DNA of 64,000 nt from NCBI GenBank assembly GCA_019426215.1, contig CM033397.1, positions 23,438,480 to 23,502,479 of the forward strand, in the 5' to 3' direction. A model generated the notes under the pieces. That model was given only the letters and a program-made list of their open reading frames with translations, was not told the DNA's origin and made no database searches. A program made the position numbers and the translations under genes. This stretch comes from Buddleja alternifolia. Taxonomy: Eukaryota; Streptophyta; Magnoliopsida; Lamiales; Scrophulariaceae. This document shows, piece by piece, positions 1 to 11,191 of this stretch. The first letter of the stretch is position 1; each line of letters starts with the position of its first letter.

Positions 1-784
1 TAATTGTTCTCTGTTTGGCTTGTTGTTGAAGTTCTATTTATAGGCATTCTTGGAGAAAGTGTCTGTTTGACACATGCAAGGGCGCGTGTCTCTCACTTTC
101 GCGAGTGAACAACTTTTGTCCTTTTTCCTGAAAATCTGCTGCACAAAAGTTGGTGCTGCAGTCTTTGAATTGTTGACAGTCCAATAGGGTGGCTTCTCTG
201 TACGTCTGAAAGTGCTTATCACATTTAATGCTCTTATCAGCATTTAATGCAATTTGAATTAAATGTCCGTTGGCATTTAATGCACTGAGAATATTTGCAT
301 TAAACTCCTTTCAATGTGATGCTTCAGGAGAATGTTTGTCATTTGATAGACGCTTCATTCATGAACTGAAAGTTCCATTTAATCTGGAGGACTATTTAAT
401 GTTCAGACGCTTGGAAAAAGTCTTCAGACTTTATTTAGAAGTGTAGACGCTTGAGACTTCAGTCTTCGTTACTTGACACCTTACTCAGAACATGTCAGGT
501 ACGTAGAGTGAACTTCTTCAAACTTCATTCACTATTGATTTCTTGGACGCTTGGAGTCTTCAGATTTCGCAGTCTTGATAAGCTCACTCAGAAAGTATCA
601 AACGCTTAATCTAACCGACTTCTTGATCTAAGAATGCAAAAGTAAAAAATAAAATAAAGCCTATACATTTCTAATGTTCAAATGCTTATACAATGTATCT
701 ATGAAATTTGAGCGTACATAACTTTGGGGTCTAACAAGATTCCTAATTGTCATCATCAGAACATCTAACATGAAATTCCTAACA
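1..784 (-). mobile_element. SIRE-family LTR fragment, cut by window start
   Basis: This is the same LTR family as the pairs at 4470-5816 and 16753-18240. It shares the end ATGAAATTCCTAACA at 784 (the 5' LTR end when read on the - strand), the AACATCTAACATGAAAT block and the TATTTATA promoter box (35-42 on +, TATAAATA on -). The U5 side lies before base 1, so its target duplication and its status (solo LTR or part of an element) cannot be judged. Confidence 0.85.
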
Positions 785-1288
785 AGTCGTTTCACTATGT
801 AACCATAGGAGATTAACCGACTGGCTAATGGCAGAGATAGATTCCTCTCGATTCTCACGTGCCTTACTACGTAAGACGTGCATGTCTGAGTTTGCCCATA
901 TTCGATCATCTAAAGTGATCATGTAACAAATCAAGAACATGCGCAGTTACGCATAAGACATCTAATGGAATCTTAAGTCCATAAGGATTACTCTTATACT
1001 ACAAGACCGCTGGAAGTTCCCATTTACAACTTGGAACAATGTTTAAAGATCACAGCCTTCGAGACATATTTCATCATTGCCACACCCAATGTGCAATGAT
1101 GTCCCATAGCTATGTGTGATCCTTTGGGACTTTATTTTAAGCCAAAGTAAAAACTAATTTAAGAATAAAGACATGCCACACATATAAAAGAGATTGACTT
1201 TATTTATAAGAAAACGATTGCTCAACTCTAGAGTTACCATTACAAAGAATGGCGCCCATATTGGTGCGCGGGACACTAACCCTAACAA
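785..1288 (-). mobile_element. Fragment of a different Copia-type LTR
   Basis: Read on the - strand it begins at 1288 with TGTTAGGGTTAGTGTCCCGC, a typical LTR start. It runs to 785, where the SIRE LTR abuts. It shows no similarity to the SIRE LTRs. The simplest reading is an older LTR broken by the SIRE LTR at 784/785, with its other part outside the window. No coding potential is seen. Confidence 0.4.
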
Positions 1289-1670
1289 TAATATTTATGT
1301 TTTACAGATTATATATATTAATTGAAGCCCAATACTGCCTTTTCTAATTACAATCTTTATATATTCAGGTTTAATATTATTAATGTATACTATGTATTTA
1401 TTATTATAAAAAAACGTAAATTGTTTAATATGTATAATATAATATAGGGAATATTACTAAAAAAACCCTGAAATAAAATTTTATATCCAAAAAATACATG
1501 AAAATATTTGTCAATCTCAAAAACTCATTTTTCAAACTTTTCATTCCAAAAAACCCAAAAGGTCAAATTAAAAACTTTTTGGACTAAATTACCATTAGTA
1601 TAAATTTCATCTTAGGACATATACTCATACACTAATGAGAGAATAAATTTCATCTTGTTATAAACAATCT
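1289..1670. other. AT-rich non-coding stretch
   Basis: No ORF, RNA gene or clear repeat terminus is visible. On the - strand it follows the end of a Copia pol tail (1671-1782), so it may be the eroded 3' LTR of that element. Confidence 0.4.
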
Positions 1671-1782
1671 CTTACATGTACTCAATGACACTCGCTATGG
1701 TTTCTAATACCCATCTTCTCAATATATCAGTATAGCACCTCATGTGACAATGGCTTCGTGAGCGGGTCAACTATGTTGTTTG
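1671..1782 (-). pseudogene. Copia pol C-terminal tail (RNase H end)
   Basis: On the - strand the sequence reads NNIVDPLTKPLSHEV and, after a stop and a few residues, KMGIRNHSE. Both are typical of the very end of Copia polyproteins, just after the RNase H domain (family form: xxNxADPLTKPL ... MGIR). Only this tail remains. The upstream part is cut off by the solo LTR that starts at 1783. It belongs to a Copia element other than the SIRE copies, whose pol ends in a different motif (LGMIDLN). Confidence 0.6.
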
Positions 1783-3522
1783 TGTTGGTGTTTATGCACT
1801 CAAATGCCACAAGAGGATAGATTGTATAGGCCATGATACTTGTAATTAAACTTCTATATATTAATAAAGGCATTGCAATTATTTTACTTATTCGCATCTC
1901 TAAGTTAGCAGAAAACAAATTCCATGAGATTGAAGGAGAATCATCTAATTCTTATGGGTTAAGAAGAAGAACACTGGAAGCGTTCGATACTTGATCTCTA
2001 AACTCGTTCGCGAGTCGTAGAGAGTTTTGAATGGACATCGAAATAGGATAAGACTTGTATGACACAGACTCTGACATGGACGTGCTAGTCTGACACTATG
2101 AAGATAGTGAGAGTTTATACCATAGACACATCAGTGGAGCTGGTGAGTTCGAACTCGATTCGTATCGATTCTATCATGTGGGTATTCACTCGATGACAGT
2201 CAATGACAGAACTGATTTTTTGTGATAGGTGTATGTGAATCTTAGACTTGAGAAATCACGTTGAAGATGCACTTGTGATATCAAGTCCGTCATTAGAGTA
2301 GTTAGATCTAATTCATCCCTTGGTAGGATTGACCTCTAAATGCAACTTTATAGGCAAATGGTAGTCTTAACTCATTTCAAGTTGAACTTTATTCTCTTAT
2401 TAGTGATTGAGAATGTATCCTATGCAATCATAAGTGGGTGAGGTCAAAAGTCTTTGGCCAAAGCATTATAAGTTGCATGGTTTGACACAAGAATAAGCTT
2501 AGCGACCTTAACTCATTATGAACCTAGCATATGGTCAAGTCCTGTGAGGTTGACTGAACCATGACTCTCACTTGACTGTGATGTTAGAATAAAATATTTA
2601 TACTTGCACAGTATTCACAACGGGAAAGGTTTGAGAATGATTCGTTTTTTCAGTCTCATTTGGGTTTCCATGTGGGGCCACATGACTGGATAGGTGTCAC
2701 CCACATCCTATGGTTCCTTCCATTGCCATGTGAGACGAACCTAAAGAGTCGCGCATTAAGAAATAGCATAGAAAAAATAAAGGGAATTATTCAAAGGGGA
2801 AGCTTATAATTAATTACTTATTGGATGAGATAATTAATTAAATGATAAGATTAATTATTAATTAATTTCTTGGAGAAATAAATTAATGAATTAATTTATC
2901 CAAGTATTTTTTAATCAAATAATTTATTTATTTATTTATTGGATAAATAAGTGATTAATTAAATAATAAGCAAATTGACCAAAACCTAGACTAGGTGGGT
3001 GTCCACTTGGAAGCCTATATGAGTCGAGTTGGGTGTCCACTTAGGCGCCCAACACTAGGGTTTTTGGCTTTGCTTGGTCACTAAGTCAAGTGATATATAT
3101 TTGATTCACTTGTGACTTTTTTACCTGAGCAATCTCATAATTTCACATGCTTCCAAGAAAACGAAAATTTCCCCCTTTTCTCTCTCTCTCACTCTAGTCG
3201 TTGACCACCAAGGAGAAAAAGAAGAGATTTTTATCTTGCTTTCCGCGTGATTATGTAGAGATATTGGCGTATTTGGTGTTCAAATCAATAATAAAGAGGA
3301 AGATTTTGGATTGAACGAATTCAAATTTTTCGCAAAAGAACTTGAAGATTTCAATTGTAGCTGTCGGCTCAAACATCGTAAGGAATGTGAATCTCCAACC
3401 ACTTTTCTCTAAAGAGTAAGTTCTTCATATTTATGATTTGAATATGCGATATGGAGATGACCACTTGGGAATTCTTCGTTTATTCCGTTGCATTATTTTT
3501 TATTATATATCCCTTCCCAACA
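1783..3522 (+). mobile_element. Solo LTR (family A), TSD GTTTG
   Basis: It starts TGTTGGTG and ends CCCAACA, with GTTTG directly on both sides (1778-1782 and 3523-3527). Two further copies of this LTR family lie at 26121-31719 (interrupted) and 27969-29595. They share CAAATGCC/GAATGCC near the start, the CTTTGGCCAAAGC block, an AT-only TTAATTAATT stretch, a CT-rich tract and the CCCAACA end. No internal domain is attached, so this is a solo LTR left by LTR-LTR recombination. Confidence 0.8.
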
Positions 3523-4469
3523 GTTTGCTGAGACTATTTTCCAGCATGACAAGCAAAATGCACACGTGATTTTTAGCAACAGAACTGGTTGTATCAAGTA
3601 GTAAAGTGGACAATTTAGTCCGAATTATCGATCCAACAAAGACTAGAATATTTAAATTAAGGATTTTGAAAGCAATTAAGATTAAATTAAAAGATTATAA
3701 TTGACTTGAAGGTATAAAGATGAAAACAAGACTTAAACAAATTTGATTGAGATTCTTATGTGAGAATACAACTAAGGCACATGCTTCAGCAAAATTACTT
3801 ATTCAAATATATGAGTTATTCTTCGAATTATTAGACTACTCTTACTTTGGTGGAAATTTCTTAAATAATTACTACCCGATGTCTCGAAAATAATAATCCT
3901 ATGATTAATTGACAGTTCTCAAAATATTTCTATATGAAAATTTAACCAACAAACATGCATTCAAGTTTTAGAATTTTTTCGGAGAATCCGGCTAACTGCA
4001 CTTGGAAATTTATACTATTTCTACACAATTCCTTTTATTCAAGTGATGTGATGATTCCCTTGAACCCTAACCTAAACTCTTTCGGATGCATAAGCTAGGC
4101 AATTTGACAAACATATGGTGATCAAGCATATGCTAGAATTTAAAGTACGAAATCAATACACAAAGCAATTTTAGAATCTAAACGATGAACTCTTTCATAT
4201 ATAAAAACTCATAATCCGGTCTTCACATGGCCCTAATTTGATGAAATTAGTTCATAATCATAAAAAAAAAAACTAACTAAAGATAGAGAATTGTTCATGG
4301 ACAAATAATGGACAAATAATAATCTAAATCTAAAAATCTCCCTATTACAGATTGAAGATTAATCTCGAGTAGAATCGTCGCTCTCGATGTCTTGTCTTTT
4401 TGCTCGAAATTGTGTAAAAAAACTGAATTTTCGAACCCTTATTCTGTTAAAAGAGCGGGTATTTATAAG
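3523..4469 (-). mobile_element. Gypsy (Athila-like) non-coding remnant, left part
   Basis: Non-coding. It ends GGTATTTATAAG at 4469 and resumes after the SIRE element at 18241 with TTAGGCTCC once the ATAAG duplication is removed, so it was one continuous stretch before that insertion. On the - strand it lies downstream of the Athila-like integrase, where a 3' UTR and LTR would be expected. Exact LTR ends are not resolved. Confidence 0.45.
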
Positions 4470-5816
4470 TGATGGTCCCAAGTGGCATACGAAAGGGTCT
4501 AGAAGGGGGGGGGGGGTTGAATAGACCCTGAAATCTTTTTAAAATTCAAAAATTTCGTGTTACTTTTCAAAGATCTGAACGCTTGGAAGGCTGAGCGCTT
4601 GGGTCAGGCGCTTCAGTAAAAATAACTTAGACTTAGTGAGTTTAGCAATTTATCAAAGTAGGGTAACGCTTAGATCACTTAATCAGGGTTAGCACAGCGG
4701 AAATGATTTTTAGCGTTCTTTTAGATAATTTAATCGCTTTGCAATTTTACTTGTCTTTTATAATAATGTAAAATGACAGATACAAGACAGTCAAATATAA
4801 ATGACACAATAATTTGTAAGGTTCACTGGGTGATGTAATCCCAGCTACGTCCTTCTTCTCCTTTTTCACTTGGAGAAAATTACTAAGATGATTATCAAAG
4901 AATCACACAGAATCTTCTACAAGATAGTAAAGAATGAAAATGATCTCGGGCTCCTTGATCACACAGATTTCAGCACCAATGAAGATCGTCTTCTACAAGC
5001 TTCTCTCACTCAGAAATACTGCCTGTAATGTGTTCCAACAACTTTTCTCACTCAGATGAAAGGTTGAGGTTTTTGTCACAAGGGTTTGTTTGTATTTGGG
5101 AAGATCAAACAACTTGGAATATCTCAATGGGAATTTAGGTTTCTTCTTTGGAAGATGTTTGAGATATTTGTAACTGTCTGAAATGTAGATAAAAAGCTTG
5201 AAGGAATTTTGGCTATGGAGATTCTAAGTTTTTTCTTGTGTACGTAATTTTCTCTTGTAAATGTTTTGTACCGTGCTTTTCTAGGGTCTGCTGAAGGTAA
5301 GGTATTTATAGGCAATTCTTGGGATCTGTCTGTTGGACACATGTAGGAGCGTGCCTTTCATACAGCGCGTGATTTTACCTAAAGCCTGACATTCCTGAAA
5401 CACTGCTGGCACCGATTGGATGGTAGCAGCTATGAACTCTGAAGTTCTGACAGTCTGGTCAAAAAGGTGGTTTGTCCACAGGTCACAGTAGCTTTGAGCG
5501 CTTGATCCATAAATCCTGAAAAAGGTCCTTTAGCGTTTGACGGACGCTAAGAGACAAATCTTCATCTCTGGTTGACTTCAGACGCTGATCTTCAACTTCT
5601 TCTCTAATAGACTCACCTAGAATTCTATTTGTGATTCAGTATCTAATACTTAGTCTAAAACCTACAAAGATAAAAATTACAAGCCTAAACAAAATTACAA
5701 ACTTTTAAACGCTTAAACAATGATCTATGGAAAACATAAACTTACATTTTATTTGGGGTCTAACATTGAATCCTATCTTGTCATCATTAAAACATCGAAC
5801 ATGAAATTTCCTTACA
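4470..5816 (-). repeat. 3' LTR of the complete SIRE element (1347 bp)
   Basis: Starts (on +) TGATGGTCCC and ends CCTTACA at 5816, next to the polypurine tract. The TATA box is TATTTATA at 5303-5310 (- strand promoter). A run of 12 G lies at about 4505-4516. Compared with the 5' LTR it lacks about 141 bp, corresponding to 17772-17912 there. The break lies at a short shared GCTT. Confidence 0.92.
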
Positions 5817-5830
5817 ATTTCCCCCTTTTT
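5817..5830 (-). other. Polypurine tract of the SIRE element
   Basis: On the - strand AAAAAGGGGGAAAT, directly against the 3' LTR start. The same tract precedes the 3' LTR of the second SIRE copy (44845-44858). It primes plus-strand DNA synthesis in this class of element. Confidence 0.88.
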
Positions 5831-8800
5831 GATGATGTCAAGACTTTAACTCTTATAACTCTTTTATAATTTAAGAGTTACTTAAAAGAAAAGCCCAAAT
5901 GAATATAAGTTAGCGTTCAAAAAGTTAGTAAAGTTAGCTAAAGTTAGATTAGCTTCAACAAGATGTTTCAGCAATAAATTATTCATATATTGAAAGAATA
6001 AGCATACATGATTTATACTGAAAACAAAAAAAAGAAAGCGACAACAGAAATAAAATAAAATAAAAGGAATTCATTCATTTTTTCTGTCGCTTTGCTCTTT
6101 CTTCGCCTTGGAGAACTTCTAGCGCTAAGTCCATCAAGAGACGATCAATGTCAATCATTGTCGTATGTTGAACTTCATCGTAATCATGCCTACGAAGTCT
6201 GGCGCTTTCATTAAGTTCTAACAACCTTTCCGTCCACTCTCTTGGAGAAATTCCAAGTTCACGAATTAAATCGTGATAGATATCTTTTCTTGGATCTTTT
6301 GACGGTCTCCAATTGTTAGGTATTCTCAGCGGTCCGGCAAAAGGTTGAAATCCCATACCTTCTAAGAATTCAACGTCCAATTCCGGAAGGGGATATCTTC
6401 CTAGATAATACCTTGGCTTTCTCTTTTTAGTTAGCATCTTCTTGATGCTCACTAGTTCTTCCATCATTGATCGCTAATTTTTATTATCAGTCTTTGACAT
6501 TACTTTGGACGCTTGATCCTTTTCTGTATTTTCCCCCTTCTTGGCATCATCAAGAGAGGTTTTCAACTCAGCAACTTCTCTTCGCAAGAGTCAAACTTCG
6601 TCAACTAAGAGAGCAACTTGATGAGCGATGCTCTGAGCAGCGGCATCGGTCGAAATATGTCTGTCAGCATCAGTCGAAGCGCTCTGGGCTAAGTGACGGT
6701 TGAATTCAGATGAGAGTTCAGCGATAAGAGGTGATATGCTCTTCATGATTGTAACAGTGCTTGTGTTTGAAGCGTTTGCAATATCACGACTTCGCGTATC
6801 AGACATTATTCGCATATGTCTATCAGCAGTCTCAAGAATCTTGGAACAGGAACCTTCAATGTTGTGGAGCGAGTTCCGTACTGCCTGTCTGAAGTCTCTA
6901 GCGTCTGAATCACTTTCAGAATCCGAATCGGAAGAAGGACGCTCTGGGGACGGGAGAAGTCCGTAAGACCTAGAAATCGCAGCCTTGCCTTTGGATTTGT
7001 CTCTGATAAAGGGTTTGATAGGCTTTTGTGCAATTTCAGCATGCACTTCTTCAATCGCTTGATCCATGATTGTCTGCAAAAACTGGGGGCTCGACTACCG
7101 GGGCGCTAGAAGAATCTGGCAAAGAAGCCTCAGGAAGATGAGCGACTTCCGCAGTAGGAGCAAAGTCTTCTTCTATAAGTTGGATTGGGGAAGAAGGTTC
7201 TCTAACACCAATGACCCAGAGGGGGTCAAGGGCTTCCATCACATGCCTTGGACTGATCAGGCTAGATTGTGGGATAAAGAATATAGCGTCTTCGCACTCT
7301 TCGGGACTGAGTGCCAGTTGCACATCTTCCGGTAAAGCAATCCCTGAAGTATAACGGTTGAAAAAGTCCAAAATCAATGGCATGAGCGCTTGAGATGCTT
7401 CATGGTCCACTGGCTTGATTAGTGATAACATCTTGGCCACTTGAACATTTGATTCACTAAAGAGCACGGGGTGAAGAGTATATCCTCTGAAATTGCAACA
7501 CCCGGAAAAGTGGTTGAAACTGATGTCCAGCGCTTGGGCATTTTCAAACACTGCTCTCATAGTTTTGTGGAACTCAGCAAACTCAGCGTGTTCATTCGAA
7601 ACATCAACACGAATCTGACTTTGGCCTGGAAGAATTGGTTGTTTACTTGATGAAGTGTCTTCATTCAGGTCAAGAAAGACTCATTGAACAAACCCCTCAC
7701 GAGGATGCAACACGTAGCGTCCGCTTTGGCTGTATAAGGCAAGTTCCTGGCGAATGTAGCTTTCGATGGGTTGACGATATTGTGGCAAAGCGCTCACATT
7801 CCCTGCAATAAACTGACGCTGTTGGAGCAGGAAGGTTGCATATCCTCTGCGTCTGTACCCTATTCCAAACTGAAATAGGAATGGATATTTCACGAGTTCA
7901 TCGAGGGTGTAAAAATGCAAAACAAACTCTTCAGCCCAGCTGGTTGTATTCATCATCCTTCTCTTGCCAAGCTTGATAGCTTTAGCTTGATCTTTTCTAG
8001 AGGCGAGAAATTTCTGAAAGCGTTCCGTTTCTTCTTCATAGTCCTCAGCCCATAATCTGGCAAGATATTCACAAGCCTCATCTTCTATCCAAGAGTTGAC
8101 CGGATTTGGGCGCTCCGCAACAAGAGGTTCTTTTCCTTTCCATAACTTAAGTGGATTAGGAGAGAGAGCGTTCTGAGGAGACTTGATGACGGAGGGGAGA
8201 GCCGAATAGCCTAGCTTGTTGAGATCTTTCTCGTCTGGATTTTTGTTCCAATCACCCATGTGGCGGTTTTTGAAAACAATCTTGTTTGATCGAAGAGGAT
8301 AAAAGGACTCGTCTGAGCGACCGGTGAAATTGAATCGCTTCTCGTCAAATTCGAATCTATTGAACGCTGGACGATGAATGTATTCAAGGCGTGATTGAAG
8401 ACGCTCCAGGTTATATAGACCTAGATCAGCAAAACGCTAAAAAATTTCAAACTTGTAAGAGTCTGAAAGATCAGGCCGATGAAGAGTTGTTTGAAATTGG
8501 ATTTCTGACTCAGCAAGCGTTTGAGTGTCACGTTCTCGGGCGGCATAATAAAATTCAACATCTGGATGATATCCGCGCGGGAAGAAGTCAATGACACGAG
8601 GAGGAGGTCCTGTTGGCATAGGAACGAGGGCAATAGCTTCTGTTGGGATGGGGGCCACTTCTATCGACCGCTCAGCGTTTAAAGTCGCTTCACTGGCTGA
8701 TGTTTCAGCGTCAGGAAGGTCTTGAGATGCTTTCTTAGCGATATCCACAACAGTTGCCATGTCCACGTCTATTTTAACGGGAATCTCCGAGAGTGGAGGG

Positions 8801-8837
8801 GCATCAGCGGTAGGTGTCTCTTGAGGTCCATCTTGAG

Positions 8838-8920
8838 CTGATACATGTAAGCGATTGAGAAAAGCAAGCAATAATTCCTACTAAATAGAAATTATAAACT
8901 AAAAGGACTACATCGCTTAC
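8838..8920 (-). other. Second intron of SIRE third ORF (83 nt)
   Basis: Donor CAGG/GTAAGC, acceptor ATGTATCAG/CTCAAG. Removing it joins NIPQ to AQDGPQ in frame (phase 1). In the second copy the matching intron (40261-40334) has the donor changed to CTAAGT but keeps the acceptor CCCTTTCAG. Confidence 0.7.
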
Positions 8921-9100
8921 CCTGAGGAATATTATCGACTATCTCAGTCGCTTGATCTGATTCTTGGACAAGTTCCTCAGGCTCCTGAACTTGTTCTTCG
9001 AGTTCTAAATCGATAAAAGAAGTTATTGAATCAACATGAATTGGGATATTTAGTTCTTCAAGAGTGTTGAGAACATAATGAATATCTGCTTCATTTGGTG

Positions 9101-9173
9101 CTGAAAGAGTTTTTATCCTAGTGTTAGTGACTAACAAGGAAAGGATAGAATAATTTGCTTAGCAAATACTTAC
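9101..9173 (-). other. First intron of SIRE third ORF (73 nt)
   Basis: Donor CAGG/GTAAGT, acceptor CTCTTTCAG/CACC, U-rich body with a branch-like CACTAAC. Removing it joins LSNVQ to APNEADIHY in frame (phase 1). The second copy has the same junction at 40002-40080 (GTAAGT...ATATTTCCAG). Confidence 0.75.
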
Positions 9174-10450
9174 CCTGAACATTGGAAAGCCTTTCAGATG
9201 GAGAAACGGCTTGAGGATGTGAGCTGACTTCGGGAACAGCGTCAGAAGGAGGAACACTCGCTGACTCTCTAAGCGCTGGTTTTGCTGTAGCGCTAGAGGA
9301 TGCTGCGGGAGTAGAGGTAGGAGTACGCCTTCGTGCAAGCGGTACTTCTTCGGCCACTGCTTTCTCTTCTTCCTCGGGAACGGAGAAGGTAAACGTTGGA
9401 GGAGGGGATGGAGATTTAGGAGGGGGAGAAGGAATCTTTTGCTTCTTTTTGGGCTCCGGCTTCTTCTTCTTTGGTTCAGGCTTCTGTTTCTTTGCTGACT
9501 TGGATGGCTCAGTGACTTTGAGAACTATCTTTCTCTTAGATCGCTTGACCACCACTTCTTCAGAGGACGAGGATGATGATGAAGAGGAAGACACTTGATC
9601 TTCATCATCACTTCGAACAACTCCTTCGGCTTGGAGTCGCTGACGCTCTTCTTTGGGAACCGCTGCTCCACCATGTTTTCGAGGTTTGAGCATTCCACTA
9701 ATCATCTTTCTGCCGTAGAATTTGGAAGCTGGAATCTTTGTGCCAAAAGATTGTGTATAACCACAAGCGCTAAGAATACGACTTAGCACAATCCCATAGG
9801 GCTTGGGATTTACTGACTTGGCCATCGCTGCCTTGAAGCGATTAAAAACGTAGAGAGACCAGTTAACTTTTAACTTGGTCAGAATGGCCACCATCATCTT
9901 GTACTGAACGTTTGTGACTTTATCGAATGTCCCTTTTCTGCATTCGATCATCTTTGAACATAGATCAGCGAGAATAACGTATTCGCCCTTCATATCTTTT
10001 TTCTTGAAGTTCGGCTCATACGCATTATCAACATCTTCTTTCTTTATCAACTCCCAAACTTTTGTAGCATCTCCAAGAGTGACATTTTCGACCTCAGTGC
10101 CATCATTGGGCAGAATCAGCAATGAAGAAATCAAGGAGGGAGTGAGAACAAAGGTCTCTTTAGCAAAAGGGAAGACATAGGATATGGAAGTTCCGTCTTC
10201 AAAAATCTGGGCATTGTTGAAAAAATAGAGAGATTTTTCTTCAAAGTAGTTAAAAAGTAGTGATCATATCTCTCAAACCAGATTCTTAAACGAGTGGAAG
10301 AACCGTTCGAAGAGGAAAGTTCTGGTTCTCATAAAGGTAATCCCAGTTAATCAGAAATCCGGTGTTAACCGTAACTGGTTTTTCAATACGGGAAGTTTTT
10401 CCGATGTCAGACTTGGATGATTTTGAAGATTTTGAAGCTTTGAGTGCCAT

Positions 10451-11191
10451 TGCTGAAAGTTGGAAGCTTTGAATGAGAGAAGTTCTTGCCTTTTGAGAGA
10501 AATAACTTTTACAGTAGAAGAATTTGGAAGTGATAAAAGGTTTACCGAAAAAGTTTTTGAAAGGTTTAACTAGGAGACAAAAATAAATTCTCAGATGGTA
10601 GATAAATGACACGTGTACAGAAGTTAATGACAGAAGGATTCTGAACCGTGTACACATAACTTCGGATGTCAAAAAGTGCGGTAAAATAAGGTACTATAAT
10701 ATTTTTCGTGTCCGCAGTTACTTTTTGAAAACGTTTGAGAAAATTTGAAATTTTCAGCGTGAAATACACGCGCCTGATAGTACACTGACACATACTCAGA
10801 CTCATGCAATTACTGAACCGCCTAGGTTTAGATAGGGATCATAACTGTCAGTTCGATTTGATAGGCACGTGTGGGTAGTTATCAAATCTGATCTTTTGGA
10901 CTTATCCACACGTTTCCTTTAGCGATGAAAACTATGCATGAATTTTTTGAAAGAAAGTTACTTAGCATTGAAGTGGGAATTATCGCTTGGATTTATAAAA
11001 GATAAGCGCTAGTGATCAATGCTTAGGATTTTTAAAAGTCGTTTTTGATCGCAGTCGCTTGATATATTGAGATAAGTACAATTTTAAAGTTCCCCCTAAA
11101 ATTGATGACTCATTTCGAGATTTTTCATAAACTCTTTAGACATAAACAAAGGTGGATTCCCCCTAGATTTTATGCCTATAAATATGATGTT
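10451..11191 (-). other. Spacer between pol and third ORF, with PPT-like tracts
   Basis: Non-coding. On the - strand two purine tracts of the kind AATCTAGGGGGAAT (11156-11170) and TTTTAGGGGGAACTTT (11087-11102) resemble the real polypurine tract. Repeated PPT-like copies in the region after pol are described for Sireviruses. A subgenomic promoter or splice acceptor for the third ORF might lie here, but none is clear. Confidence 0.5.

Larger units (their letters stand above)
6075..10450 (-). pseudogene. Third (env-position) ORF of SIRE element, three exons
   Basis: A large ORF downstream of pol. Start: ATG at 10448-10450 (MALKASKSSKSS), supported by the aligned start at 38945 in the second copy. 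Exon 1 is 10450-9174, exon 2 is 9100-8921 (180 nt), exon 3 is 8837-6075. Both splice junctions are phase 1 and join codons cleanly (Gln-Ala each time). Exon 1 holds a region similar to the putative plant transposon protein family (VQYKMMVAILTKLKVNWSL), then a Ser run, a Lys/Pro-rich nuclear-signal-like stretch (PEPKKKKPEPKKKQK) and PSPPPKSPSPPP. Exon 3 is acidic and ends in a charged helical tail (HTTMIDIDRLLMDLALE), conserved in the second copy. Breaks: frameshift near 10250-10290, in-frame stops at 8437, 7681 and 6591, and a 2-nt loss near 7055. No transmembrane segment is evident, so 'env' is only positional. Function unknown. Confidence 0.75.

Noticed and set aside
1240..1275. TGGCGCCCATATTGGTGCGC as a Gypsy primer site
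   Set aside because: It lies just inside an LTR-like end (1288) and reads as part of that LTR, with no LTR boundary at the right distance.
6700..7335. Plus-strand ORFs opposite the third ORF
   Set aside because: They are antisense shadows; the - strand frames align with the second SIRE copy, the + frames do not.
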